In this document: piece by piece, positions 1 through 8,157 of the stretch | Layout of the letters: each line of letters starts with the position of its first letter | Position numbering within the stretch: position 1 is the stretch's first letter | DNA from: Saccharothrix syringae | GTDB lineage: Bacteria; Actinomycetota; Actinomycetes; Mycobacteriales; Pseudonocardiaceae | Reading direction: 5' to 3' | NCBI RefSeq assembly: GCF_009498035.1 | Contig: NZ_CP034550.1 | Coordinates: forward strand, 10,168,001 to 10,232,000 | Length of the DNA: 64,000 nt | Program-made: the position numbers and the translations under genes | Notes under the pieces: generated by a model | Database searches by the model: none | What the model was told of the DNA's origin: nothing | Seen by the model: only the letters and a program-made list of their open reading frames with translations

Positions 1-137
1 CGGACGGGCGGCTGCTGGTGGCACAGCCGCGGAACCCGCACGAGCCGGCCCCGGTGCGGGCCCACGCACCGGAAGACCTCGAACCGTTGCCGACCGGCTG
101 GGCGGAACCGGTCGTCACCCGTTCCCCCGACTCCTAG
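1..137 (+). CDS. 3' end of an unrecognised protein (partial)
   Basis: An open frame enters from the left edge and stops at a TAG at 135-137, giving about 44 residues rich in Pro, Glu and Arg, ending in VTRSPDS. Nothing in this tail identifies a family. Its stop codon is also the first three bases of a TAGACT box that probably serves the next gene, so the two genes are immediately adjacent but likely transcribed separately. The call as coding rests on position, high GC in the third codon position and the clean stop. No function is proposed. Confidence 0.5.
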   Translation, partial: DGRLLVAQPRNPHEPAPVRAHAPEDLEPLPTGWAEPVVTRSPDS

Positions 138-140
138 ACT
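135..140 (+). promoter_or_regulatory. -10 box for a leaderless transcript (DUF1707 gene)
   Basis: TAGACT lies exactly 7 nt before the GTG start at 148, the spacing that would place transcription initiation on the start codon itself. There is no Shine-Dalgarno sequence between the box and the start. The identical hexamer with identical spacing precedes deoC at 855, which strengthens the reading. A -35 element is not obvious. Confidence 0.5.
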
Positions 141-147
141 CACCCGG

Positions 148-786
148 GTGAGCGACGAGTTGGTCCCGGACCCCCGTCAGATGCGCGCCTCGGACGCCGA
201 CCGCGAGAAGGTCGCCCAGGTGCTCCAGCGGGCCCACGGGGAGGGCAGGCTGGACCTCCACGAGCTGGACGAGCGCCTGGCCTCCGCCTACGCCGCCAAG
301 ACCTACGGCGACCTCGTGCCGCTGACGGCCGACCTCGGCATCCCCTCGCCCGCGCTCCTGCCCACGCCGGTCCAGCAGCACCTGCCCGCCTCGCGCGTCG
401 GCGGCACGCCGGGGTCGGCGAACTCCTTCGCGTTCTGGTCGGGCGTCGAGCGGCGCGGCGACTGGGTGGTGCCGGTGACGCACAACGCGGTCGCGATCAT
501 GGGCGGGGTGGTGATCGACCTGACCAGGGCGCGGTTCGCGCAGCAGGAGACCACGATCAACGCCTACGCGCTCATGGGCGGCATCGAGGTGATCGTGCCG
601 CCGGACGTGACCGTGCGGGTCGACGGGATCGGCTTCATGGGCGCGTTCGAGGACAGCACGCACAAGGGCGAGCCGACCGTCCCGGGCGGGCCCGTGGTGC
701 GGGTCACCGGGTTCGCGATGATGGGCGGGGTCGAGGTGAAGCGGCCGAAGAAGAAAAAGGTCAAGCACCCCGAGATCGAGGACTGA
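148..786 (+). CDS. DUF1707 / LiaF-like C-terminal domain protein
   Basis: 212 residues. Residues about 10-62 form the DUF1707 (SHOCT-like) domain, recognisable by the pattern RASDADRE, then GRLDLHELDER and AYAAKTYGDL. The second half (about 90-205) has alternating Gly-rich beta strands with repeated MGG motifs (AIMGGVVIDL, ALMGGIEVIVPPD, AMMGGVEVKRP), which is the pattern of the cell-wall-active-antibiotic response (LiaF C-terminal, DUF2154-like) domain. There is no transmembrane segment or signal peptide, and the protein ends in a Lys-rich tail. Proteins of this architecture are common in actinomycetes and are inferred to act in envelope-stress sensing, but no biochemical role is established for this one. 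GTG start chosen because of the leaderless box 7 nt upstream. Confidence 0.85.
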   Translation: MSDELVPDPRQMRASDADREKVAQVLQRAHGEGRLDLHELDERLASAYAAKTYGDLVPLTADLGIPSPALLPTPVQQHLPASRVGGTPGSANSFAFWSGVERRGDWVVPVTHNAVAIMGGVVIDLTRARFAQQETTINAYALMGGIEVIVPPDVTVRVDGIGFMGAFEDSTHKGEPTVPGGPVVRVTGFAMMGGVEVKRPKKKKVKHPEIED

Positions 787-841
787 ACAACCCCCTGAAC
801 AGGCGAAACGTCCTCACTTAGGACGGCCGTCCCAGTCCGCC

Positions 842-847
842 TAGACT
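842..847 (+). promoter_or_regulatory. -10 box for a leaderless deoC transcript
   Basis: TAGACT is followed by a 7-nt spacer and the ATG at 855. No ribosome-binding sequence is present, which is consistent with initiation directly on the AUG. A weak TTAGGA at 818-823 sits about 18 nt upstream and could be a -35. Confidence 0.55.
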
Positions 848-854
848 CGGCGGC

Positions 855-1820
855 ATGGCTGCTCCAACGACATCGCCGTCGCTGCCCCCGGCGCTCGCGG
901 ACGCCGTCCGCGACGACGCGTCGCTGCGCCGGTTCCTGCACGGGCTGCCCGGTGTGGACCAGGTCGGCGTGGAACAGCGCGCGGCCGGGTTGGGCACGCG
1001 CAGCATCAAGAAGGCCGCGAAGCTGTGGGCCATCGACGCGGCGATCGGCATGGTCGACCTGACCACGCTGGAGGGCGCGGACACCCCCGGCAAGGTGCGG
1101 TCGCTGGCCGCGAAGGCCCGCCGGCCCGACCCGGACAACCCGGACGTGCCGAAGGTCGCCGCGGTGTGCGTGTACCCGGACATGGTCGCCACGGCCGTCG
1201 GGGAGCTGCGGGGCACCGGGATCGGCGTGGCCAGCGTGGCCACCGCGTTCCCGTCGGGCCGCTCCAGCCTCAAGGTCAAGCTGGAGGACACCGCCTTCGC
1301 CGTGGAGGCGGGCGCGACCGAGATCGACATGGTGATCGACCGGGGCGCGTTCCTCTCCGGCCGCTACGGGCAGGTGTTCGACGAGATCGTGCAGGTCAAG
1401 CACGCCTGCGGCGACGCGCACCTGAAGGTCATCCTGGAGACCGGCGAGCTGGCCACCTACGACAACGTGCGCCGCGCCTCGTGGCTCGCGCTGCTCGCGG
1501 GCGGCGACTTCATCAAGACCTCCACCGGCAAGGTCTCGCCCGCGGCGACGCTGCCGGTCACCCACGTGATGCTCCAGGCCGTGCGCGACTGGCGCACCCA
1601 GACCGGGCAGCTGCGGGGCGTCAAGCCCGCGGGCGGCATCCGCAGCACCAAGGACGCGATCAAGTACCTGGTGGCCGTGCACGAGGTGGCCGGCCCGGAG
1701 TGGCTGACCGCCGAGCTGTTCCGGTTCGGCGCCTCGACGCTGCTCAACGACCTGCTGATGCAGCGGCGCACCCAGTTGGAAGGCCACTACAGCGGCCCCG
1801 ATTACGTGACGGTGGACTGA
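855..1820 (+). CDS. deoC: Deoxyribose-phosphate aldolase
   Basis: 321 residues. DeoC cleaves 2-deoxy-D-ribose 5-phosphate to glyceraldehyde 3-phosphate and acetaldehyde, the last step of deoxynucleoside catabolism. The class I aldolase barrel is clear: VCVYPDMV, ATEIDMVID, LKVILETGEL, then FIKTSTGK with the Schiff-base lysine at about residue 221, and VKPAGGIRS with the second active-site lysine. The N-terminal extension of about 60 residues is typical of the longer actinobacterial form. Two aldehyde dehydrogenase genes follow at once (2 bp gap, then overlap), an arrangement that makes sense because the reaction releases acetaldehyde. The remaining deoxynucleoside enzymes (deoA, cdd, add) lie 12-18 kb away. 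Confidence 0.95.
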   Translation: MAAPTTSPSLPPALADAVRDDASLRRFLHGLPGVDQVGVEQRAAGLGTRSIKKAAKLWAIDAAIGMVDLTTLEGADTPGKVRSLAAKARRPDPDNPDVPKVAAVCVYPDMVATAVGELRGTGIGVASVATAFPSGRSSLKVKLEDTAFAVEAGATEIDMVIDRGAFLSGRYGQVFDEIVQVKHACGDAHLKVILETGELATYDNVRRASWLALLAGGDFIKTSTGKVSPAATLPVTHVMLQAVRDWRTQTGQLRGVKPAGGIRSTKDAIKYLVAVHEVAGPEWLTAELFRFGASTLLNDLLMQRRTQLEGHYSGPDYVTVD

Positions 1821-1822
1821 CC

Positions 1823-3250
1823 ATGTGGGAATACGCGCCCGCGCCCGAGTCGCGGGACATCGCGAACCTCAAGCCGACCTACCGGATGTTCGTCGACGGC
1901 CAGTTCGTCGAGGGCGGCGGCGAACCGCTGAAGACGGTCAACCCCGCCACCGAGGAGGTGCTGGCCGAGGTCTCCACGGCCACCGCCGCCGACGTGGACA
2001 GGGCCGTGAAGGCCGCGCGCCGCGCCTACGACCGGGTGTGGGGCCGGATGCCCGGCGCCGAGCGGGCGAAGTACATCTTCCGCATCGCCCGGCTGGTCCA
2101 GGAACGCGCGCGCGAGCTGGCCGTGCTGGAGTCGCTGGACAACGGCAAGCCGATCAGGGAGTCGCGGGACGTGGACGTGCCCACGGCCGCCGCGCACTTC
2201 TTCTACCACGCGGGCTGGGCGGACAAGCTCGGCCACGCCGGCCTGGGCCCGGACCCGCGCCCGCTGGGCGTGGCCGGCCAGGTGATCCCGTGGAACTTCC
2301 CGCTGCTGATGGCGGCGTGGAAGATCGCGCCCGCGCTGGCCTGCGGCAACACCGTGGTGCTCAAGCCCGCGGAGACCACGCCGCTGACCGCGCTGGTGCT
2401 CGCGGAGATCATCCAGCAGGCCGACCTGCCGCCCGGCGTGGTCAACGTCCTGCCCGGCGCGGGTGACGTCGGCGCCGCGGTCGTGTCCCACCCGGACGTG
2501 GACAAGGTCGCGTTCACCGGTTCGACGGACGTCGGCAAGACCATCCAGCGGCAGCTCGCCGGCACCGGCCGCAAGCTGACCCTGGAGCTGGGCGGCAAGG
2601 CCGCCAACATCGTGTTCGACGACGCGCCGCTGGACCAGGCCGTCGAGGGCATCGTCAACGGCATCTTCTTCAACCAGGGCCACGTGTGCTGCGCCGGCTC
2701 GCGCCTGCTGGTGCAGGAGTCGGTGGCCGACGAGCTGCTGGAGAAGCTGCGCGTGCGCGTGTCCGCGCTGCGCGTCGGCGACCCGCTGGACAAGAACACC
2801 GACGTGGGCGCGATCAACTCGCGCGAGCAGCTCGTGAAGATCCAGGAGCTGGCGTCGTCCGGCGAGGCCGAGGGCGCCGAGCGCTGGACCTCGTCGTGCC
2901 CGTTGCCGGACAAGGGCTTCTTCTTCGCGCCGACGGTGTTCTCCAACGTGTCGCAGGCGATGCGGATCGCGCGCGAGGAGATCTTCGGGCCGGTGCTGTC
3001 GGTGCTGACCTTCCGCACGCCCGACGAGGCGGTGGCCAAGGCGAACAACACGCCGTACGGGCTGTCCGCGGGTATCTGGACCGAGAAGGGCTCGCGGATC
3101 CTGTGGGCGGCGCAGAAGATGCGCGCCGGCGTGGTGTGGGCCAACACGTTCAACCGCTTCGACCCGACCGCCCCGTTCGGCGGCTACCAGGAGTCGGGCT
3201 TCGGCCGCGAGGGCGGCCGCACCGGGCTGGAGGCGTACCTCGATGTCTGA
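1823..3250 (+). CDS. Aldehyde dehydrogenase, catalytic partner of a split ALDH16-like pair
   Basis: 475 residues, starting at the ATG 2 bp after the deoC stop; a longer reading frame upstream is only read-through across deoC. It oxidises an aldehyde with NAD(P)+. The motifs VIPWNFPLLM, GNTVVLKPAE, FTGSTDVGK, LELGGK (general-base Glu about residue 255) and GHVCCAGSR (nucleophile Cys about residue 289) are all present, so it should be active. The C-terminus contains APFGGYQESGFGREGG. It overlaps the next gene by 8 bp. With deoC upstream, acetaldehyde is the likely substrate, but this is inference. The size and partner suggest the N-terminal half of an ALDH16 enzyme. Confidence 0.92.
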   Translation: MWEYAPAPESRDIANLKPTYRMFVDGQFVEGGGEPLKTVNPATEEVLAEVSTATAADVDRAVKAARRAYDRVWGRMPGAERAKYIFRIARLVQERARELAVLESLDNGKPIRESRDVDVPTAAAHFFYHAGWADKLGHAGLGPDPRPLGVAGQVIPWNFPLLMAAWKIAPALACGNTVVLKPAETTPLTALVLAEIIQQADLPPGVVNVLPGAGDVGAAVVSHPDVDKVAFTGSTDVGKTIQRQLAGTGRKLTLELGGKAANIVFDDAPLDQAVEGIVNGIFFNQGHVCCAGSRLLVQESVADELLEKLRVRVSALRVGDPLDKNTDVGAINSREQLVKIQELASSGEAEGAERWTSSCPLPDKGFFFAPTVFSNVSQAMRIAREEIFGPVLSVLTFRTPDEAVAKANNTPYGLSAGIWTEKGSRILWAAQKMRAGVVWANTFNRFDPTAPFGGYQESGFGREGGRTGLEAYLDV

Positions 3251-4106
3251 TCGGATCTCGGTCGCGAAGACGTACAAGCTCTACATCGGCGGCGCGTTCC
3301 CGCGGTCGGAGTCGGGCCGCTCCTACCCGGTGACCGACGCCAAGGGCGCGTTCCTGGCCAACGCCGCGCAGGGCTCGCGCAAGGACGCCCGGGACGCGGT
3401 GGCCGCGGCGCGCAAGGCGTTCCCCGGCTGGTCGGGCGCCACCGCGTACAACCGCGGGCAGGTGCTCTACCGGGTGGCCGAGGTGCTGGAGGGCCGCCGG
3501 GAGCAGTTCACCGCCGAGGTGGCCGCCGCCGAGGGCGTGGCGGTGAAGAAGGCGCAGTCCCTGGTGGACGCGGCGATCGACCGGTGGGTCTGGTACGCGG
3601 GGTGGACCGACAAGGTCGCGCCCGTGCTGGGCGGGGCGAACCCGGTGGCCGGGCCGTACTTCTCGTTCTCCGTGCCGGAGCCGACCGGCGTGGTGGCGGT
3701 GCTGGCGCCCCAGCAGTCGTCGCTGCTCGGGCTGGTCAGCGTGGTGGCGCCGGTGATCGCCACCGGCAACACCGCGGTGGTGGTGTCCTCGCAGGACCGG
3801 CCGCTGCCCGCGGTCACCCTGTCGGAGGTGCTGGCCACCTCCGACCTGCCCGGCGGCGTGGTGAACGTGCTGACCGGGCGGACCGCGGAGATCGCGCCGT
3901 GGCTCGCCTCGCACGCCGACGTCAACGCGCTGGACCCGACGGGCGCGCCCGAGTCGACCCGGGCGGACCTGGAGCGGGCCGCCGCGGGCACGGTGAAGCG
4001 GGTGCTGCGCGTGCGCGCCGGCGAGGACTTCACCCGCGAGCCGGACCTGGCCCGGCTGCGGGCGTTCGTGGAGACGAAGACGGTCTGGCACCCGATGGGC
4101 GTCTAA
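3243..4106 (+). CDS. Truncated, non-catalytic aldehyde dehydrogenase-like protein
   Basis: 287 residues, starting at an ATG inside the end of the preceding ALDH gene (8-bp overlap). It shows an ALDH N-terminal/NAD-domain pattern: KLYIGGAFPRSESG, VAAARKAFPGWSG, AYNRGQVLYRVAEVLE, PTGVVAVLAPQQSSLL, GNTAVVVSS and PGGVVNVLTG. It ends before the region that would carry the catalytic Cys, and the normally conserved Lys after GNT..V is replaced by Ser. It is therefore an inactive half-length paralogue and probably a structural subunit of the upstream enzyme. The stop TAA shares bases with the stop of the convergent gene at 4103. Confidence 0.85.
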   Translation: MSDRISVAKTYKLYIGGAFPRSESGRSYPVTDAKGAFLANAAQGSRKDARDAVAAARKAFPGWSGATAYNRGQVLYRVAEVLEGRREQFTAEVAAAEGVAVKKAQSLVDAAIDRWVWYAGWTDKVAPVLGGANPVAGPYFSFSVPEPTGVVAVLAPQQSSLLGLVSVVAPVIATGNTAVVVSSQDRPLPAVTLSEVLATSDLPGGVVNVLTGRTAEIAPWLASHADVNALDPTGAPESTRADLERAAAGTVKRVLRVRAGEDFTREPDLARLRAFVETKTVWHPMGV

Positions 4107-4669
4107 CGGCGGCAGCCGAACGCGCTGTAGGCCAGCAGCCCCGCGCAGCCCAGCACGACCGCGGCCGCGGTGGCCGCGGTCGTGCCGGCGGGCTGCACGG
4201 GCCAGCCGAGCAGGTGGTCCGCCCAGTCCTCGCCGGCGGGCACCACGAACGTGACACCGGTCCAGGCCACCGGCGGCGCCCAGGCCGCGCGCGAGCCGAA
4301 CAGGCACGCGCCGAGCGCGGCCAGCCCGGCGAGCCCGACCACGTCGCGCAGCACGAACGCCCCCGGCGCCACCGGGTCGGCGACCAGCCCCACGGCCAGC
4401 AGCAGCCCCGCGACCAGGGCCGCGCCGAGCAGCAGGTGGGCGGCCCGGCGGGGCGGCCAGCCGAACGCGGCGGTGCGCTCCAGCTCCGGGTCGTGCCCGC
4501 CGAACCCGACCGCGACGGCCGCCACCCCGACGGCGGCGGCGAACGAGGTCAGGCGCGGGTCGCCGCCGGGTTGGGCGAGGAGGCCGACCAGGCCGGTGGC
4601 GACGACGGCGGTGGCGGTCGCGGCGGGCACCCGGCGGGCGCGGGCGTGGAGGACGAGCCAGCGGGTCAC
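4103..4669 (-). CDS. Integral membrane protein of the ABC/ECF operon
   Basis: 188 residues starting at a GTG that overlaps the stop of the upstream permease gene (GTGA). Six or so hydrophobic stretches (for example TAVVATGLVGLLA, AAHLLLGAALVAGLLLAV, AATAAAVVLGCAGLLAY) alternate with short charged loops. No family motif is recognised. It is the last gene of a five-gene unit (ECF sigma, anti-sigma-like, ATPase, permease, this protein) and is likely a second membrane component of the transporter. Its stop codon overlaps the stop of the convergent ALDH-like gene. Confidence 0.75.
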   Translation of the reverse strand: MTRWLVLHARARRVPAATATAVVATGLVGLLAQPGGDPRLTSFAAAVGVAAVAVGFGGHDPELERTAAFGWPPRRAAHLLLGAALVAGLLLAVGLVADPVAPGAFVLRDVVGLAGLAALGACLFGSRAAWAPPVAWTGVTFVVPAGEDWADHLLGWPVQPAGTTAATAAAVVLGCAGLLAYSAFGCRR

Positions 4670-6009
4670 GCCGCCTCCCCCACCAGCACCGCCAGCGGAT
4701 CGCCGGAACAGGCCGCCTGCGCCTCCCGAGCCGCCTGCACCCGCACCGCCTGCTCCGCCACCGGCACCGCCCGCAACGCCCCCCAAGCCGCCACCGCCCG
4801 CTCGTCGGCCCCCTCCGGCACCCACTGCGACACCTCCGACGGCTTGCGGAACCCACCGGTCACCCACGCGGTCATGACCCACCGCGCCGTGTCCTCCCGC
4901 AGTCCGGCCTCCTCGGGCAACCCGCCGCACCGCCGCGTCCCGGCCCCCGCGACCAGCGCCCCCACCACCAGATCGGGCGCCAACGGCGAGAAGCCGAAGT
5001 AGAAGACCTCGTCCAGGTGCACCCACAGCACGTCCGCGGCCTCCGCACCACGCGTCTCCGCCCCGGTCGGCGCGCGCCCGGCGACCTCGCGCACCTCGAC
5101 GGGCGGCGACGGCAGCTTCCCCAGCAACCGCAACGCCTCGCGCGCCGGCCCGGCCAACGCGGCCCGCTCGCCCTCGTGCACCCGCGTCAGGCACAACCCG
5201 TCCGCGCACACCACCTCGGCCGCCACCGGATCGGGTGACAGAGCCCCGTCCGCCCCGGCCGGCAGCACCGCCACCGCCACCGCACCGGCCACCAGCACCG
5301 GCAGCGCGGCCGACCACCACCGGCGCGCCACGCACAGCAGCACCCCGGCCAGCGCCACCCCGGCGAACCACACCGCCTGCCCGAGGTTCACCGACCCGGC
5401 CACCCGGACGTACAGGTCCCGGGGCGACGGCACGGTGGGCCCGAGCAGCGTCCACGGCACCCGCTCCTCCGCCCCGGGCCCCACCACCGGGACCATCAGC
5501 GCCAGCGCGGCCACCGCCGCGACCGGCGGCGTCAGCGGGAACGGGACCACCCGCCCGAGGCCGACCCCCAGCCAGGCACCCGCGACCAGCGCGAGCACCC
5601 CGACCAGCACCACCGGCAGCCAGCCCCAGTGGAAGTACGTGGTGGCGGCCGGGAGCTGCACCGCCCCGACGGCCACCACCACCAGGTACGCGCCCCCGAG
5701 CGCCACGGCCACCGCCGCCAGCGTCCGCAGCAGCCGGTGCGAGCGCGGCCGGGGCGTGGAGCCGAACAGCTCCTCCACCCCCGAGCGCCGGTCCCGCAGC
5801 CCCAGCAGCGCACCGCCGCCGACGGCCAGCGGCCAGGCGAAGACCAGCATGTACCGGATCCAGCCGGCCATCGACGACCACTGGCGCACCCACGCCGTGC
5901 CGCCCTTCGCCGGCGGTCCCCAGTACAGCAGCCAGACCACGACCAGCAGCACCAGGCCGCCCAGCAGCAGCGCCGAGGTCCGCCGCAGCTCGATCCCGAC
6001 GATCCTCAC
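4666..6009 (-). CDS. ABC transporter permease with large C-terminal extracytoplasmic region
   Basis: 447 residues, GTG start overlapping the TGA of the ATPase gene by 4 bp. The first part (about 10-290) has six to eight hydrophobic helices (ALLLGGLVLLVVVWLLYW, LVVVAVGAVQLPAA, VVLVGVLALVAGAWLGVGLG, AAVAALALMVPVV). The last 170 residues form a soluble region with a VVCADGLCLTRVHEGE Cys pair and a PDLVVGALVAG...RRCGG segment, probably outside the cell. The family resembles permeases that work with a single CcmA-like ATPase. The substrate is not evident. Confidence 0.8.
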   Translation of the reverse strand: MRIVGIELRRTSALLLGGLVLLVVVWLLYWGPPAKGGTAWVRQWSSMAGWIRYMLVFAWPLAVGGGALLGLRDRRSGVEELFGSTPRPRSHRLLRTLAAVAVALGGAYLVVVAVGAVQLPAATTYFHWGWLPVVLVGVLALVAGAWLGVGLGRVVPFPLTPPVAAVAALALMVPVVGPGAEERVPWTLLGPTVPSPRDLYVRVAGSVNLGQAVWFAGVALAGVLLCVARRWWSAALPVLVAGAVAVAVLPAGADGALSPDPVAAEVVCADGLCLTRVHEGERAALAGPAREALRLLGKLPSPPVEVREVAGRAPTGAETRGAEAADVLWVHLDEVFYFGFSPLAPDLVVGALVAGAGTRRCGGLPEEAGLREDTARWVMTAWVTGGFRKPSEVSQWVPEGADERAVAAWGALRAVPVAEQAVRVQAAREAQAACSGDPLAVLVGEAA

Positions 6010-6794
6010 CAGGCACCGCCGAGCAGCGCCGAGTAGCCGCGCTCGATGGGGCTGTCGCCCACGTCGTCCGGCCCACCCGCGGCGGCCAGCTCGGCGGGCG
6101 TGCCCTGGAACACCAGCCTGCCCGCGGCCATGAGCACCACGTCCGCGCAGGCCGCGGCCACGTCCTCGACCAGGTGGGTCGACACCACCACGCACGAGTC
6201 CTCGCCCAGCTCCTGCAGCAGCTCCCGGAACCTCACCCGCTGCCCGGGGTCCAGCCCGGCCGTGGGCTCGTCGAGCAGCAGCAGCTCCGGGTCGTTGACG
6301 ATGGCCTGCGCGATGCCGGCCCGCCGGACCATGCCGCCGGAGAGCGTCTTGAGCCGGTCGTCGGCCCGCTCGGCCAGGCCGACCCGCTCGACGGCCCGCT
6401 GCACCGCGCCGGGGACGTCCCGGGCGGGCATCTCCTTGAGCCACGCCACGTACTCGACGAACTCGCGGACGGTGAACCGCTTGTAGTAGCCGAAGTCCTG
6501 CGGCAGGTAGCCGAGGCCGCGGCGCGGCGACCGCAGGTCGACCCGCCCGGACACCGACCGCCCGAACAGCTCCAGCACGCCCGACGCGGGCCGCAGCACC
6601 GTGGCCAGCGACCGGATCAGCGTGGTCTTGCCCGCGCCGTTGGGCCCGAGCAGCCCGTGCACGCCGCGGCCCAGTCGCAGGTCGAGCCCGTCGACCGCGA
6701 TCCGCCTGCCCGCGCGCACGCGCAGGCCCTCCGCCCGCACCTGCCAGGCGTACTCCGTCGGCGCGACCTCCGCCGCGCCCACCGCGCGCACCAT
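6006..6794 (-). CDS. ABC transporter ATP-binding protein
   Basis: 262 residues. Walker A is GPNGAGKTT, the signature is LSGGM, Walker B is LLLLDEPTAGLDP and the H-loop is STHLVED, all in normal order, so the nucleotide-binding domain should be active. It resembles CcmA-type ATPases of exporters. It ends overlapping the permease start by 4 bp and begins 15 bp after the anti-sigma-like gene, so the three are surely cotranscribed. A drug/peptide exporter controlled by the adjacent sigma factor is a reasonable inference. Confidence 0.93.
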   Translation of the reverse strand: MVRAVGAAEVAPTEYAWQVRAEGLRVRAGRRIAVDGLDLRLGRGVHGLLGPNGAGKTTLIRSLATVLRPASGVLELFGRSVSGRVDLRSPRRGLGYLPQDFGYYKRFTVREFVEYVAWLKEMPARDVPGAVQRAVERVGLAERADDRLKTLSGGMVRRAGIAQAIVNDPELLLLDEPTAGLDPGQRVRFRELLQELGEDSCVVVSTHLVEDVAAACADVVLMAAGRLVFQGTPAELAAAGGPDDVGDSPIERGYSALLGGAW

Positions 6795-6809
6795 CCGTCC
6801 CCTCCCCCG

Positions 6810-7580
6810 TCACGGCCGCGCGTAGGACGCGGACCTGAAGAACACGGCGGTGGCGCCCCCGACCAGCGCCACCGCCCACCCCGCCGCCGCGCCGGGCACG
6901 AGCACGACCGGCACCACGCCGAGCACCAGCGCCGGGCCCACCACGAACGCCACCCACGCGACGGCCGTGGCGACGGCGGCCCGGCGCACGCCGACCACGC
7001 TGCCCAGCGCGAGCGCCACCGAGGTGACGGCCAGGCTCGGCAGCAGCCAGTCGGCGGGTGACGCGCCGACCAGCCGGCCGCCCAGCAGCAGCGCGGGCAG
7101 CACCACCACCAGCACGGCCAGGGTCCGGCGCAGCACCAGTTCCAGCCCGGCCCGCGCGGTGGACGCGACCAGCTCGTGGGCCGGGTCGAGCGCCCGCGTC
7201 CACGCACCCGCCACGCCCAGCACGGGCACGACCGGCGCGAGCAGCAGCAGCACCGGCGGCATCTCGTCCCGGGGCGCCACGAAGTCCAGGAACAGGGTGG
7301 CGAGGACCACGAGCCCGGTCATCACCAGCCACGGGGCCACCGCGGGCGTCACCCACCAGCCCGGCCGGCGGCGCACCGGCGCGGGCTGCCCGGCGGGCTC
7401 CAGCCCCGCCCACACCGCCGCGGTCAGCCCGGTGACCTCCGGCGGCGCGGCGTCGGCCAGCCGCAGCCGGCACAGCTCGCAGGTCTCCAGGTGCGCCTCG
7501 ACCGCCCACAGCCGGTCGGCGGGCAGCTCGGCGCCCGCCGCGTAGCGGGCGATCAGCTCGGCGGACGCGTGCTCGTTCAC
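6810..7580 (-). CDS. Putative zinc-finger anti-sigma/membrane protein
   Basis: 256 residues, GTG start within the stop of the sigma gene (GTGA). The N-terminus has a zf-HC2-like pattern: HASAELIARYAAG, then AVEAHLETCELCRLRL, giving the H-x3-C-x2-C zinc site of ZAS anti-sigma factors. Six hydrophobic segments follow (APWLVMTGLVVLATLFLDFV through AVALVGGATAVFF), more than in the classic single-pass anti-sigma. The likely role is to hold the ECF sigma encoded directly upstream, and the fused multi-spanning part could also sense envelope or transporter status. That second point is inference. Confidence 0.8.
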   Translation of the reverse strand: MNEHASAELIARYAAGAELPADRLWAVEAHLETCELCRLRLADAAPPEVTGLTAAVWAGLEPAGQPAPVRRRPGWWVTPAVAPWLVMTGLVVLATLFLDFVAPRDEMPPVLLLLAPVVPVLGVAGAWTRALDPAHELVASTARAGLELVLRRTLAVLVVVLPALLLGGRLVGASPADWLLPSLAVTSVALALGSVVGVRRAAVATAVAWVAFVVGPALVLGVVPVVLVPGAAAGWAVALVGGATAVFFRSASYARP

Positions 7581-8107
7581 GACAGTGCCTCCCGCATGGC
7601 GATCCGGGCCCGCCGGGCGCGGGTCTTGACGGTGCCCTCGGGCACCCCGAGCAGCACGGCGGTCTCGCGCACGGTCAGCCCGTCCAGGACCATCGCCTGG
7701 AGCACCTGCCGCAGCTCGGGCGCGAGGTCGCGCAGCGCGCCGCCGACCTGGTCGCCCAGCGCGCCGGCCAGCACCTCGTCCTCGGCGGCGGGCGCGGGGG
7801 CGGGCGCGGGCAGCGGCCGGTCGTGGCGGGCCCGGCGGCGGAAGGCGTCGACCAGCCGGCGCGCCGCGATCGTCCACAGCCAGCCGACCGCCGAACCGCC
7901 GGCCGCGGCACCCGCGAACGACCCGGCACCCCGCCACACCGCCAGGTAGGTCTCCTGCATCACCTCGGCGACGACCTGGTCGTCGGTGCAGCGGCGGCGC
8001 AGGCGCACGGCGAGCCACGGCGACGTGCGCCGGTAGAGCTCCTCGAAGGCCGCGCGGTCACCGCGGGCGACCGCGCGGACCAGCTGCTCCTCGTCCACAC
8101 CCGGCAA
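7577..8107 (-). CDS. ECF-type RNA polymerase sigma factor
   Basis: 176 residues. Region 2 is visible at EQLVRAVARGDRAAFEELYRR and TYLAVWRGAGSF...VGWLWTIAARRLVD. Region 4 is ELRQVLQAMVLDGLT...ETAVLLGVPEGTVKTRARRAR, a typical helix-turn-helix. A Pro/Ala linker separates the two. The start may be TTG at 8107 or GTG nine bases downstream; neither has a strong Shine-Dalgarno. It leads the operon with the anti-sigma-like protein and ABC transporter. A CRP-like palindrome lies 35 bp upstream. Confidence 0.93.
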   Translation of the reverse strand: MPGVDEEQLVRAVARGDRAAFEELYRRTSPWLAVRLRRRCTDDQVVAEVMQETYLAVWRGAGSFAGAAAGGSAVGWLWTIAARRLVDAFRRRARHDRPLPAPAPAPAAEDEVLAGALGDQVGGALRDLAPELRQVLQAMVLDGLTVRETAVLLGVPEGTVKTRARRARIAMREALS

Positions 8108-8141
8108 GACGACCGCTCGCGGGGAACGGTTCTCACCAGGG

Positions 8142-8157
8142 AGTGATGTGCGTCACA
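8142..8157. promoter_or_regulatory. CRP/GlxR-like operator upstream of the ECF sigma operon
   Basis: AGTGA-N6-TCACA matches the actinobacterial CRP/GlxR consensus TGTGA-N6-TCACA in nine of ten conserved positions, and the symmetry extends outward (TGATGTG...CACATCA). It lies between the sigma gene start (8107) and the end of the next gene, where it could control the sigma/ABC operon. Confidence 0.5.

Noticed and set aside
1025..1822. Upstream extension of the first aldehyde dehydrogenase
   Set aside because: It reads through deoC in another frame as Arg/Gly-rich nonsense. ALDH homology begins at the ATG at 1823.
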